The notes: generated by a model from the letters alone, not told the origin. Positions 9,382 to 19,005 are shown, counted from the stretch's first letter. The stretch is 64,000 nt of DNA from Tritrichomonas musculus (GCA_039105265.1 JAPFFF010000002.1:1798001-1862000), one strand, 5' to 3'. Translations and numbers: made by a program.

Positions 9382-9987
9382 TTACTCCAGACAGTATTGA
9401 AACTTAAAAGAATGGATGTATAGTGGCGTTTTCTTTCTATTAATATCTCTTGTCATTATAAATTTCCTTCCCCCTTTTGCTACATTAATATACATTATTC
9501 TATAAACCTCATCTGTTATCCTTTGGTAAAATACATCTTCATCTGTTTCTTCATTATAGTAGTAATAATATTCCTTGTCATTAAACTCGCGGCATTCTTT
9601 TGTCATTTGATAGTGTGTTATCATAATAGAATCATCTGGAATATTATCAACAAATTCATATTTAACACCATTTCTTGACGATGCATTTTTGTTATTATCA
9701 CTCAATGTACACCATCTTAAATTTTTCAAATGGTAATCTGTCCTGTCTTTATTTATTTGGTCAATGTATTTAAAGTTATTTGGATTTGGAATGAACTGTT
9801 TTGCTATGATTTGGTGCTTATTTATTTTATTTCCATTGATATGGACACTTGGATAGCCATTATTTATATTTATTGTTTCTTTGACAACATAATGGGTATC
9901 TTTCCTTCTGATTGTGAAAGGATACTGTGATAATATTTCATAATCTGTATAATCATCAAGTGGTACAAATTCAATAGTTTGTTCCAT
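9382..9987 (-). CDS. NUMOD4/HNH endonuclease, element A second copy
   Basis: 201 residues. Starts EFVPLDDYTDYEILSQYPF (NUMOD4-like), then HQIIAKQFIPNPNNFKYIDQ...NKDRTDYHLKNLRW...NNKN (HNH core) and the shared carboxyl domain with NIPDDSIMITHY and YYYYYNEE. Close to the genes at 6701 and 42886. Free-standing HNH enzymes of this kind are usually homing or selfish nucleases in large DNA viruses. Confidence 0.8.
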   Translation of the reverse strand: MEQTIEFVPLDDYTDYEILSQYPFTIRRKDTHYVVKETININNGYPSVHINGNKINKHQIIAKQFIPNPNNFKYIDQINKDRTDYHLKNLRWCTLSDNNKNASSRNGVKYEFVDNIPDDSIMITHYQMTKECREFNDKEYYYYYNEETDEDVFYQRITDEVYRIMYINVAKGGRKFIMTRDINRKKTPLYIHSFKFQYCLE

Positions 9988-10024
9988 TTCAATAGAGATA
10001 AAAAAATTATATTGGAAAGGATTT

Positions 10025-11692
10025 TTATTGTGGTGTAGTCAGATCATAATTTCCAAGACGAACCAATGGTGGCATACCATTTGGCTGAACCAAAATAGAT
10101 ATTGATGAATCAAATAAGAAGCAAATTAGAGGTGGGGTTTCCACTGCATTTGCATATGTATTAGCACCTGTATCTTGAGATACATTAATTTCAAAGTTAA
10201 TTGGAGACAAAGATGTAAGGCCTTGCTGATATGTATTATCTGTTTCTGTTGGGAGACCAATGAAGAAACTGCTCTTATCATTTGTCCAATATCCAGTTGA
10301 ATATCCAAATGTCGGTTGATTAGTAGTTGAATCTCTATTACAATATGTCAAACTGTTTACTACTTCTTTATTGAACCCGCTTTGTTCACCATTCATATTC
10401 ATAGCATTTTGACAGTATTCTAAGAATTCAGGGTATTCATCGGTCGTTCCGAATGGTTTTGCAGGAATGTTTCCATATCCGCCACAATTTAATTGAAATG
10501 ATTTAAAGTTAGGATTTTTGAAATATGTATGATGAGTATGCTTTATTGGAAATAGACAAAATATTGAATCAACAAAACGGGGTGTGATTGTACAGGTAGT
10601 TTTGTCATTTGGATTTTTTAGTTTATTTGTTGTTGTGTAGACGGAAAGAGTTTGCGTTGGGAAAGTAAGTGGATGAGTCGGGTCTGCATATCTTTGAACA
10701 AGACTGGAATAAATATTATCTTCGATACCAAAACATGGTATGATAGATGAGCATTCTGTTTTCGAGTAATCGACGACTTGAAAAGTCCTGTCTTCTGTCT
10801 CGAGATGAATAAAATTAATATCAACTGTTTTACCTGAAGCTGCAGGTGTGGCTCCTGTTATTCTTGTAGTATCAGCCAAATTTGTTTTGCTTGTATACAT
10901 AGTTATTGATTCATTTATTGGAGTAAATTCATTTGTTATTTTATCGAAGGCATATTTTGAATTAATATAATATTCATGTTCAAATGTAGCTCCTTGGCCG
11001 ATTGGACAGCATACCATTCCAGCACATGAAAAGAATAATCTTAGTTCTATCTTACCTGCAAATGCTGGGAGATATTTAATATTAGATAATGGTAAGAATC
11101 TTCTTAAATCTATCTTTAAATGGATTTTATATGTTTTTTCATTCCATTTATCTTCAAAATTAACAATGAATCCTGTTCTGCTACTTGATTTACCATTCCA
11201 TATGTCTTTATGTCTTGCTTTGGAATAAACATCTGCTCTCTTTGTTGTTTCATTAGCACAACAAGCTGTTAAAAATGATTCTTCACAACCAAAATTCTGG
11301 GTATAGATGGTGATGCCATTTGCTACAATTTCATATTTCTCAACCGCATCTCTAGCATCTTTAAAGCCAAACCAAACTTTGTTAAATTGATACCCATCTG
11401 AAGTTAATGGTTCAACAGTTTTTCCAGCAGCTTCTTTAATTTTAACTTCCATATCTGCTCTAATGAATCCGTTATATATGTCAGCTGTATTATTTGTATT
11501 TGGAGATATGATTGCACTTGTATATGAACCACTTGGTACTGGAGGTGATGGAGAATATGATGTTTGTGGACTAATTGTATATTGTTTATTGGTATCTGAT
11601 AATGCTATGCAATTATCCACGATATCAAAATATGCAGCAATTTGTGTACATGCTTCAGCTGATATTCTAAGTTCAATCTCGTTGTTTAGCGT
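10025..11692 (-). CDS. major capsid protein (double jelly-roll type), element A
   Basis: About 556 residues; start set by alignment with D and C since the frame stays open upstream. Conserved with D and C: SAEACTQIAAYFDIVDNC, YNGFIRADMEV, VWFGFKDARDAVEKYEIV, SFLTACCAN, RRFLPLSNIKYLPAFAGKIE and a carboxyl end with QPNGMPPLVRLGNYDLTTPQ. Length and beta-rich pattern fit the Polinton major capsid protein. It builds the hexameric capsomers of the icosahedral shell (family knowledge). Genes before it encode the packaging and minor capsid parts. Confidence 0.85.
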   Translation of the reverse strand, partial: TLNNEIELRISAEACTQIAAYFDIVDNCIALSDTNKQYTISPQTSYSPSPPVPSGSYTSAIISPNTNNTADIYNGFIRADMEVKIKEAAGKTVEPLTSDGYQFNKVWFGFKDARDAVEKYEIVANGITIYTQNFGCEESFLTACCANETTKRADVYSKARHKDIWNGKSSSRTGFIVNFEDKWNEKTYKIHLKIDLRRFLPLSNIKYLPAFAGKIELRLFFSCAGMVCCPIGQGATFEHEYYINSKYAFDKITNEFTPINESITMYTSKTNLADTTRITGATPAASGKTVDINFIHLETEDRTFQVVDYSKTECSSIIPCFGIEDNIYSSLVQRYADPTHPLTFPTQTLSVYTTTNKLKNPNDKTTCTITPRFVDSIFCLFPIKHTHHTYFKNPNFKSFQLNCGGYGNIPAKPFGTTDEYPEFLEYCQNAMNMNGEQSGFNKEVVNSLTYCNRDSTTNQPTFGYSTGYWTNDKSSFFIGLPTETDNTYQQGLTSLSPINFEINVSQDTGANTYANAVETPPLICFLFDSSISILVQPNGMPPLVRLGNYDLTTPQ

Positions 11693-11735
11693 AGTGTTTT
11701 CATGGAAAAAAAATAATAAAAGCAAATCAAAAATT

Positions 11736-12386
11736 TCAACACATATCAGAGAAAATATTATTACGTCTTCTACGAATAGGATGAGGCTGAATTTGAGGTG
11801 GTGGAGGAGCTGGTTCATCTGGTTCTTCTATTTCATTGGGCTCCTGGATATATTGTGGCTGGGTATACTGATAATATGGCTTTCTCATTTGTTTTTGCAC
11901 CACTTCTTTTATCATCTTTTTTTGTTCTTTCTTAGCCCTTTCATTTTTGAATTCTTCTCCCAATAGCTTTAATTGATTTAATATCTCGATATTTATTGTT
12001 GGGTCCTCCGCTTGTCGGAGGCAGCGAGTGTTCGCAGCTTCATTCGCATAAGCAACTTCACTGCGCGAATAAATTTGTGGAGATTGCGCTTGTGATTTTG
12101 TTCTAGTGATTTTTTTAGGGAGAGGTTTTGTTGGCTGAACAACAACTGGTGATTCATCTGACCGCTCTACTGTTGGTTCTTCTTCTTGTGGCTCAGAAGT
12201 TGGCTCAGCTGAGGATTGCTTGGATATTGGTTCATTAGCTGGCTTTGTTAATGGTTCCTTGCGAGGCCTAACTATATATTTTCCTTCTGTTTTGGTAGGG
12301 AACACTTCATATTCTTCATCATATCTACCATTTAACCATTTTTGTATCACTTGTAATCTTTTGCTTTGAGGCACTCTTTTGCTCAT
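11736..12386 (-). CDS. Pro/Glu-rich conserved protein with basic ends
   Basis: 216 residues, function unknown. Conserved head SKRVPQSKRLQVIQKWLNG...EVFPTKTEGKYIVRPRK, disordered Pro/Glu/Thr-rich middle, helical DPTINIEILNQLKLLGEEF and a basic tail RRRRNNIFSD. Relatives at 28994 (D) and 60434 (C), always directly before the capsid gene. The A copy has 21 extra in-frame residues encoded by a GC-rich palindromic segment (12003-12066). A core or scaffold role is possible. Confidence 0.65.
   Translation of the reverse strand: MSKRVPQSKRLQVIQKWLNGRYDEEYEVFPTKTEGKYIVRPRKEPLTKPANEPISKQSSAEPTSEPQEEEPTVERSDESPVVVQPTKPLPKKITRTKSQAQSPQIYSRSEVAYANEAANTRCLRQAEDPTINIEILNQLKLLGEEFKNERAKKEQKKMIKEVVQKQMRKPYYQYTQPQYIQEPNEIEEPDEPAPPPPQIQPHPIRRRRNNIFSDMC
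12003..12066. repeat. in-frame GC-rich hairpin micro-insert
   Basis: CCTCCG-CTTGT-CGGAGG (12005-12021) is a perfect stem-loop, followed by TTCGC/GCGAA arms. It adds about 63 bp to the Pro/Glu-rich gene compared with the C and D homologues, whose sequence passes directly to the conserved DPTI segment. Confidence 0.7.
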
Positions 12387-12465
12387 TTATGAGCTTTAAA
12401 AAAATGTTTATATTTGCTTGCTATTACATGAATTTGTTTGAGTTTTATTGGAGTTTATGGGGTTT

Positions 12466-13197
12466 TTACTTCTTTGCTTTCTTTCTTCTTTTTGAACTTT
12501 TAGCGGTATTATTTTGATTGTATTGTATTTGCTTTTTCAATCTTGCTATTTTCGCTTCCTCTTCATCTATATATTTATTTCTATTTTGATATATTTTATA
12601 TGCAGCTGGTTTTCTTGAATAATGAATGCGTGGGAAATTTGATTCAGTAATGTATTTGTTTCCAAAAAATTGTCCCTGTTTTTCCGATAAATATTTTAAA
12701 TATTTATCTTTATCACTCTTATTTGATATATCATTTCCTGCTTCAATTAATGTATCCCCTGCATTTTTAAATCTATCTATTCCAGTTAACTGCCCAATTA
12801 CTTTAAATCCATATCCGGCTGTTTTTGTTAATCCTTCCTTATTTTTATCAGCCCATTCTATAGCCTGATTTACTTTCTCTGTCCCTTTCTTATATCCCTC
12901 ATTTATTGAATTTTTTACATCGTTATACTTCTCTTTTACAGTATTAATGCCTTTATTTATTATATTATTTGCTTTATTTATAATTTGTGTTTTTCTATTT
13001 GTGTACCAATTTCTAAATTTACCAATTAATCCTTGTGAATTTGTGGTATTTGGTGCAACTTTCCCAGATATTCCTTCAGATTTTTGGAGAGGCATGGGAC
13101 CGGTTTGTCCAGAAATTCCTTCTGATTTTGATGTTGATTCAGGCGTTGGTTCAGGCGTTCGTTGTTCAATTTTATCCGTATCTTCAACTTTTTCCAT
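12466..13197 (-). CDS. protein VI-like amphipathic protein, element A version
   Basis: 243 residues. Start MEKVEDTDKIEQ equals the C gene at 59635. Long amphipathic helices follow (residues about 60-150: NKANNIINKGINTVKEKYND, NEGYKKGTEKVNQAIEWADK), then FPRIHYSRKPAAYKI and a Lys/Arg-rich tail. It sits between ATPase and capsid gene like the E candidate at 53855 and the D gene at 28491. By analogy with adenovirus protein VI and Polinton minor capsid proteins it may be an internal, membrane-active capsid protein (inference). The centre differs completely from the C version. Confidence 0.5.
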   Translation of the reverse strand: MEKVEDTDKIEQRTPEPTPESTSKSEGISGQTGPMPLQKSEGISGKVAPNTTNSQGLIGKFRNWYTNRKTQIINKANNIINKGINTVKEKYNDVKNSINEGYKKGTEKVNQAIEWADKNKEGLTKTAGYGFKVIGQLTGIDRFKNAGDTLIEAGNDISNKSDKDKYLKYLSEKQGQFFGNKYITESNFPRIHYSRKPAAYKIYQNRNKYIDEEEAKIARLKKQIQYNQNNTAKSSKRRKKAKK

Positions 13198-13218
13198 TGT
13201 TATTTAAAGCCAATAAAA

Positions 13219-14076
13219 CTATGACTCAAAGTAATATTTGTTGGCCGTTATATTGCAAATAAATTTATCGTGAGGTTCTCTATGCTGCAAATATTCTTTA
13301 ACTGTCTTTTTGATATTTAGATTGTTATTCGTTTGTTGAAGCAAAGATGTAAAATCTTCTTCTGAATATCCACTATAACATATTAAATCTGTAGCCAATC
13401 TCTTTGCGTTTATGTGGACGAATCGAATTGTTTGGATAGCCATAATACAAGTAATATTATACTGTCTCGTTTTGGTCAGTAATCTTAAGAATTCAGTATT
13501 GTTATGTGTCAATAAATCACTTCCTGCACAGTCATCTAATATTATCAGTGTGTTGTATGGATATGATGAAGTTTGGTATTTTACTAGCTTGTTTGCTATA
13601 TATACTATTCTATCATCTATTTCTTGAAGAGAGTGCTTATTTATTAGTCTCTGCATTTCTTCATTTGTTTCTTTCATTCTTGATAATACATGATTTACCA
13701 TTGCATAATATTTTATCTTTCTCTTTAGATGCTTTTTTAGATAATCCATTAATTCTGCTTCGTTAAGATATACTATTGGTGTCTTTACATTCTTACTCAT
13801 CGCTTCTGCAGTTTTGTCCATCTTGCCGCTTGTTGAACAGAAGATAATTTTTTGGTAGTATGGATGCTTAAATAATCTCTCTGTGATTAAAATGTGTTTC
13901 CATATCCAATAACTCTTTCCTGCACCTGGTTTGCCTATAAGAAAATAGATACCATTAGTGCTAAATTGATAGGAAGGATGTAATGGTTTCATAAGTGCAG
14001 CTTCTATTTCTTTTTGGTTTTTCTTCATTGTCTTTTGGATTAGTGATTCCACTTCTTTCATTATTTGTTTAGACAT
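13219..14076 (-). CDS. FtsK/HerA-type genome packaging ATPase, element A
   Basis: 285 residues. Walker A GKPGAGKS at 48-55, Walker B LIILDDCAG near 180, followed by the conserved TCIMAIQTIRFVHINAKR. Belongs to the FtsK-HerA superfamily (A32-like) that translocates the element's DNA into capsids. Nearly identical to the C copy and close to D. It overlaps nothing and lies 10 bp from the integrase gene, in one packed minus-strand series. Confidence 0.92.
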   Translation of the reverse strand: MSKQIMKEVESLIQKTMKKNQKEIEAALMKPLHPSYQFSTNGIYFLIGKPGAGKSYWIWKHILITERLFKHPYYQKIIFCSTSGKMDKTAEAMSKNVKTPIVYLNEAELMDYLKKHLKRKIKYYAMVNHVLSRMKETNEEMQRLINKHSLQEIDDRIVYIANKLVKYQTSSYPYNTLIILDDCAGSDLLTHNNTEFLRLLTKTRQYNITCIMAIQTIRFVHINAKRLATDLICYSGYSEEDFTSLLQQTNNNLNIKKTVKEYLQHREPHDKFICNITANKYYFES

Positions 14077-14086
14077 TTATTTGTGG

Positions 14087-15163
14087 TTAAATCCATTTCC
14101 TGATATTTGATGGTATATTTTTTTGTTTTGACCAGTAATCCATCTCAAGATTGGATAATTTAGTTGGTGCTCCCTCTCGTAAATTTTTAGCAGGAATTAC
14201 ATCTTCTGTTCCCTCGCTATATTTTATTTTATATTTATTCTTAGCTGCATCATATGATATAATCTTCTCAACAATACCTCTCTTGCCTCCCTTCAGTGTT
14301 TGAGCAATATTTTTATTTTGAGTTTTTATTAGTCTGTATCCAGGTAATTTATCTATTGATTCATCTTTGGACTTAACTATAAATTGGTTGCCAGCCTTGG
14401 AATCAACTATGTATGCCTCCTTACTGACTCTATTTCTGCGCTTAGAAAATGGTTCCTTCGCTTGTATAATTCTAACTCTATCATTTGGTTTGAAATCATA
14501 GGGATTGTTTTGTGATTTGGTTTTTACATATTCTTTTTCATCTTTTTCTGTCATTTCATTTGGTATTTTATAGTCTAGTGACCTGTGGGGAGAATTGTTG
14601 TATGAATCTATTAAACCATTCATCTCTTGTTCTCCAATATATCTATTCTCACCAACTAAATCTCTTATTGTTCTCATGAATCTATTTATAATGCCTAGCA
14701 CATTATGGTTATTGTCTTCTGTTGTATTGTATATTATATCATTTGATTTCATCAGTTGCAATACATCGTTGGACAAATAAGCTGCATCTTGGTCTGATGT
14801 TATAGAATAGACATCTGGTTCTTCTTCAAAAAATTTGTTAAGAGCCTTTGCTACTTCTTTTGCACCCTTCCCCTTCATTGGATAACAGTATGCTTTTCTT
14901 GTGTTAATATTAATTAACATCAAATAATTTAATCCATCTTTTGTCTTGTCATTTATGAAAGTGTCCATTTGGTATCCACCTGAATGCTTCGAATAGATGT
15001 TCATGAATTTTGCCTTTGGTACTTTAACATCATGCACCACTTTCTTTAAATAATTTAATGCTGCCTCTTCTGTGAATCCATAGCGTTTTGCAAGAGGGAC
15101 AAATTTAGATGGTGTCTTCCACGGAAATTTCTTAAATAACTCATCTATTGTCTTGTAAGTCAT
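14087..15163 (-). CDS. retrovirus-like (rve) integrase, element A
   Basis: 358 residues. Short N-terminal helical part, an RNase H-like core with YQMDTFIND near 70, SITSDQDAAYL near 115 and INRFMRTIRD near 155, then NSPHRSL. The carboxyl part has an SH3-like RVRIIQAKEPF segment, AYIVDSKAGNQFIVKSK and a chromodomain-like end (GIVEKIISYD...NKYKIKYSEG...IPAKNL). It inserts the element and makes 6-bp duplications (family knowledge). Confidence 0.9.
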   Translation of the reverse strand: MTYKTIDELFKKFPWKTPSKFVPLAKRYGFTEEAALNYLKKVVHDVKVPKAKFMNIYSKHSGGYQMDTFINDKTKDGLNYLMLININTRKAYCYPMKGKGAKEVAKALNKFFEEEPDVYSITSDQDAAYLSNDVLQLMKSNDIIYNTTEDNNHNVLGIINRFMRTIRDLVGENRYIGEQEMNGLIDSYNNSPHRSLDYKIPNEMTEKDEKEYVKTKSQNNPYDFKPNDRVRIIQAKEPFSKRRNRVSKEAYIVDSKAGNQFIVKSKDESIDKLPGYRLIKTQNKNIAQTLKGGKRGIVEKIISYDAAKNKYKIKYSEGTEDVIPAKNLREGAPTKLSNLEMDYWSKQKNIPSNIRKWI

Positions 15164-15173
15164 TTCAATTCAT

Positions 15174-16103
15174 TTAAACATATAACATCTTCTTGTATGG
15201 TAAGAATATCATCTCTATAGCAAAGCTTTCACCGACTGGTAATTTAAATGGTGCTTTATATTCACGCGCAGAATATAAATCAATCCAAAATCTTTGGTCT
15301 GTTGAATTCAGCTTAAAGTGTTTAATGGGGAAATTAACATTCGAATTACCAATATAATAACGATTTGATTGTTCTGCTATTGATGAATAAACTTTACATG
15401 AATGTCTATCCCATACATTATCGAACGTTAAAACTTTATCATAGTACTTTAAATAAACATCTTTATTGTTTTGACTAACTCCATCACCAATATTAAATAC
15501 TTCATCAAAATCTTTATTTGTTTCTTTTAATTTGAATGCTACACCATATTCATCCGCATCATTATTATTTCGTTCTGAATATATTTTTTCATGAAAACCC
15601 CTCTCATCATAATAGCCATCAGATTGTATATCTCTATTTAAAATATCAGTATCTGACTGTACAAATATTTCATTGACGTCCTTCCACCATGTTGCTATAT
15701 AGTTTTTTATTGATGTATGAATAGCATTAAAGAATCCTCTAAAATCTCCTTCTATCGACATCCAATCGATAACTTTTACATCTTTTACTTTTATATTATC
15801 TTTATACAATAATATCATATTATTTATTTTTGAAGTCGTATCATTCCCTTCCACTATATTAAAATATTTCTTTTGAAATTTTGCAATTGTGATGGTGAAT
15901 TCAATTTTTCTTCTTCTCGCAATCAACCACATATTTCTTACTCCAACAATAGATTCTCCTCTATTTGAAGTGCACCATTCTTGTGGGAAATTAAAGTAAT
16001 ATCGATTTGGTTTGCTGGGGTCTTGCTGTCCATCTTCTAAAAAGTAAGCATATTCTATAGGAATCGGTGTTTGCTCTTCAGCTGGATTTAGTGTCGGGTA
16101 CAT
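15174..16103 (-). CDS. minor capsid (penton-like) protein, element A
   Basis: 309 residues. Starts MYPTLNPAEEQTPIPIEYAY; conserved blocks YYFNFPQEWCTSNRGESIVG, VRNMWLIARRRKIEF, DWMSIEGDFRGFFNAIHTSI and a carboxyl end with FKLNSTDQRFWIDLYSA. First gene behind the right terminus. Nearly identical to C (56796) and related to D (25466). The position and beta-rich make-up fit the Polinton penton or minor capsid protein; assignment rests on context. Confidence 0.75.
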   Translation of the reverse strand: MYPTLNPAEEQTPIPIEYAYFLEDGQQDPSKPNRYYFNFPQEWCTSNRGESIVGVRNMWLIARRRKIEFTITIAKFQKKYFNIVEGNDTTSKINNMILLYKDNIKVKDVKVIDWMSIEGDFRGFFNAIHTSIKNYIATWWKDVNEIFVQSDTDILNRDIQSDGYYDERGFHEKIYSERNNNDADEYGVAFKLKETNKDFDEVFNIGDGVSQNNKDVYLKYYDKVLTFDNVWDRHSCKVYSSIAEQSNRYYIGNSNVNFPIKHFKLNSTDQRFWIDLYSAREYKAPFKLPVGESFAIEMIFLPYKKMLYV

Positions 16104-16406
16104 TTCAATCGTGGTAAATCACTTCGTGCTTTAGAGCTTTCGCAAAAATATTTTTTTGTAGTCATTAATGACAAATAGCAGCTGACCCAAGCTTTGCTTG
16201 TGGAGGGATTTTTTACACGGGACGTTAAAAAATCACGCCATTTACATATACTACTTTTTGTGAAGAGAACTTTTTGAATTGTTAACTTTTCTGAATACGC
16301 GAACGATATAACTTTTTGAATGTCTGGCTTTTTGAATGGGGTCCAGGGGCGGGAGCCCTTGGAGTAGTGGTAGGCTGGGGCATGCCAAAGCCTACCGTAT
16401 ACTACT
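16104..16406 (-). repeat. terminal region of element A
   Basis: 303 bp between penton start and terminus, no gene. On the minus strand the tip reads AGTAGTATACGGTAGGCT. A perfect 8-bp stem GGTAGGCT/AGCCTACC (16369-16376, 16389-16396) with 12-nt loop lies just inside, bordered by AGTAGT/ACTACT. Also has repeated ATTCAAAAAG words and the hairpin CAAGC-TTT-GCTTG at about 16192-16204. Confidence 0.75.
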
Positions 16407-18170
16407 GAAGTGTATCCCAATCCTAATGCTGCTACAACACTATATACTGATTACAACATTACTAGTTCTAAAATCATTACTGCAGATAACATTACAACAA
16501 TGAGAAGTGATTTAAATATGGTAACTAACAATGTAGATGTGATTAGCTATGATGTCCAAGAAATGAACACAACAATGGAAAGCTTCAAGGGACGAGTATC
16601 AAGATCAGAAACAGTTACCCAACATTTGGAAGAAGATGTTGATAATTTAATAATTGTTTCATGGACTGCATTAGCGTTTGGTGTTGCAGGAACAGTTGAT
16701 TCAATAGGTTCTATAGGTATGCAATTAGCTCCAGAAGGTATTAGTTTTGCAACTGGGAATGGGGGAGGATTCCTTAAAAGATTATTCTCTCGTAAATCAA
16801 CAAAAGGATTGAGCGATATAGTTAGAAATGCTATTAACTTCATGTCTGGGATGGTCGCTAGGTCTATCACAAAAGATATTACTCCAATAATAACCTGGTG
16901 TGATGAAGAATATAAACAACTAGATGAATTACCTTATACAGATGAGAATGATAACCCAGATACAGGAACCTTAACATTAAGTGGTGCCATGGATATTAGC
17001 AATATGTTTAGGGACTCACTCAAGCCTTGTTTCAAGTTGTTAGCTGAGAAGGTCAATGAGCTAGAGGCAGAGTTTGATAACTACCCTACTGTGGATGAAG
17101 TAGTTCAAAAGACAGATTTGGTTAGAGATGACATAATAGATGTTGTTGGTAAATATGTCAATGGTGAGGTCCATTTAGAAGCAGAAGATGTTATCACAGA
17201 TGGAACAATTAAAGCAAGGTTTTTGGTCCAAAAAATTAGTGAATACAATGATGTAGATTATGAAGAGAATATAGTTACTATAAATATTACTGGTGGGGCA
17301 ATAAATTATCAAGGAACAAATGATTTCCCTAGTTGCATCATGAATGATAAGGTATTTATTATATCAAATCTAAATAAACTTAGAGTTGGTGGAATACAGA
17401 TTAAAGAAAATACATGTTTGAGACATATGGACTTTACACTAAATGATTTAGCATATACTTGTGATATAGATGCTTTACATAAGAAGATAGATGGGGTACA
17501 AGAGCAGATAGAAAAGAATGATACAGCTCTAGCTACTACTTTAAATGAATTCCCAACTGTTGATGAAGTAAATGGAGCATTAGATGAATTGAAAAATAAT
17601 ATGGTAAACATGGATAACCTGTATACAAAAGAAGAAGCAGATGAAAAATATCGAGAGAAAAATGATTTAATATATAAAGATGCTGTCGATGTGCCTTTTG
17701 AAAATGTACAAGATAGTTCAGGATCGTGGGAAGTCAAAATAAAATTGACTAGGGGAACTCGCCTTGTTGGAACAATATCAAATAACGATGGCTTTGTTAA
17801 AGAGTTTGATTATTTGTTTGATTATAATGGTGTTATTACTGAAGATGGAGATGTTAATGTCGATTTGGAAATTGACGGAACAACTTATTACTTAACTTAT
17901 TATAAAAGTGATAGTAATGGTCTGTGCTTTTTTATCGATAACGGGGCAGACTATTTTGATACCAAATTAATATTAGCGGAAAAAATATTGAAGCAAGATA
18001 AAATAGCGTTAAAGTCAGAATATTATACAAAAAGCGAATCTGACAATAAATTTTTAGACAAAGATGGCGATGTCTTTATCAAAAGCAATTTATATGCAGG
18101 CGATAAAATGTTTTATCATAACGAACTCACCGATATACTTGTTCCGATGCCAATATATGAACACCCCTAG
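16407..18170 (+). pseudogene. fibre/spike-like protein of element B, cut by element A
   Basis: The frame is open directly from the junction with A, so the gene begins before it. 587 residues remain, with DYNITSSKIITADNI, a hydrophobic glycine-containing stretch (about 85-110), coiled-coil segments and two YTK-type fibre repeats: LYTKEEADEKY near residue 410 and YYTKSESDNKF near 540. Such repeats occur in trimeric phage and virus fibres. Related to the E fibre at 43526-46612 and to the fragment at 1-1573. Confidence 0.6.
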
Positions 18171-18780
18171 TTTCCAAATCCTGTAACATAGATGGAACTG
18201 GAGGATATATTTTTTTAGGTCTTATTTCATCATAATCATATTTCTTATTGATATTGACATTACTTGTTTCATATTTACCATCATTATCATTTTCTGAAAT
18301 ATCCATTAATGTTTCAAGGCTTTCAGGAGTTTCATTAAAATGGACTTTTAATAATGGACTTACATAATTAGATTTAAATACACTAATAACAGGAAAATGG
18401 TAATGCCAATTTTGAAATTCATATTTAAATTTTTTTAAATCAGCTTCCTCATTCAAATTTCGTAATTCAACACGATTCCATTCATTCATAAAAGTTTCAG
18501 GTTTGAAACAAAGAAATATGTGTAACGGAAGTGGTTTGATTTTTCTATTTACATCTCCTTCGGAATCTAATTCAAAACAGAAATTATTTGTTTCTTTAAT
18601 AGCATATTTATATCCACAATCTTCCATTAATACAATATATGATTTATTTAGTTCATCAAACCATCTTTCAACAAATTTGATATCTGTATTTCCAATTTTA
18701 GAACCAATTTCAATAGAAATGGCAAATTTTCTTTTTAAATAAGGACGTTTATTATCTAAGATGTTCATTTTTGTATTCAT
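18127..18780 (-). CDS. unknown protein of element B
   Basis: 217 residues, not recognised. Contains FVERWFDELNKSYIVLMEDC and NWHYHFPVISVF, a mixed alpha/beta look, with an acidic carboxyl third ending in PPVPSMLQDL. The end overlaps the fibre gene convergently by 44 bp. No relative was seen elsewhere in the window. It takes the place that an unrelated-looking 371-residue gene holds in E (48933). Confidence 0.5.
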   Translation of the reverse strand: MNTKMNILDNKRPYLKRKFAISIEIGSKIGNTDIKFVERWFDELNKSYIVLMEDCGYKYAIKETNNFCFELDSEGDVNRKIKPLPLHIFLCFKPETFMNEWNRVELRNLNEEADLKKFKYEFQNWHYHFPVISVFKSNYVSPLLKVHFNETPESLETLMDISENDNDGKYETSNVNINKKYDYDEIRPKKIYPPVPSMLQDLETRGVHILASEQVYR

Positions 18781-18801
18781 ATCAACTTTCTTAGGTAAAT
18801 T

Positions 18802-19005
18802 TTACAATATATTATCACCTTCCATAAAAACAAATAAATCTTGATAATTAGTACTCAAATAGAAGTAAACTTTCTTATCTTTTTTATCAATATATGAATA
18901 TAATGTGTGAGTTCTATCTAGAATAATAGCATCCTTATCAATTAAATTAGATTCTTGTTCTGCTGTTAATACTTCTTTATTTTCATCCTTTGTTTTACGT
19001 ATCAT
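18802..19005 (-). CDS. small unknown protein of element B
   Basis: 67 residues: charged first half (RKTKDENKEVLTAEQE), then DRTHTLYSYIDKKDKKVYFY and STNYQDLFVF. No membrane segment, no family recognised. It lies 21 bp upstream of the 217-residue gene on the same strand. May be genuine or a fragment. Confidence 0.35.
   Translation of the reverse strand: MIRKTKDENKEVLTAEQESNLIDKDAIILDRTHTLYSYIDKKDKKVYFYLSTNYQDLFVFMEGDNIL

Larger units (their letters stand above)
3072..16406 (-). mobile_element. Element A: Polinton/Maverick, near-complete gene set
   Basis: Virus-like element of the Polinton/Maverick class. Its right terminus is read at 16406, where the minus strand begins AGTAGTATAC, and GAAGTG (16407-16412) is the putative right target duplication in the fibre gene of element B. 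From that end inward come penton, integrase, ATPase, protein VI-like, Pro/Glu-rich and capsid genes, then HNH and small conserved genes. PolB, an HNH gene and GIY-YIG fill the left part. The left end was not found: no AGTAGTATA terminus is seen in 1-3071, so the true start may lie there or have been lost. The gene set looks nearly whole with roughly one or two breaks. Very similar to element C, so probably a fairly young subfamily. Confidence 0.85.

Noticed and set aside
14595-14780. Antisense frames opposite integrase, polymerase and capsid genes
   Set aside because: Shadows of real genes: hydrophobic or Ser-rich translations without homologues, overlapped fully by genes with clear motifs.
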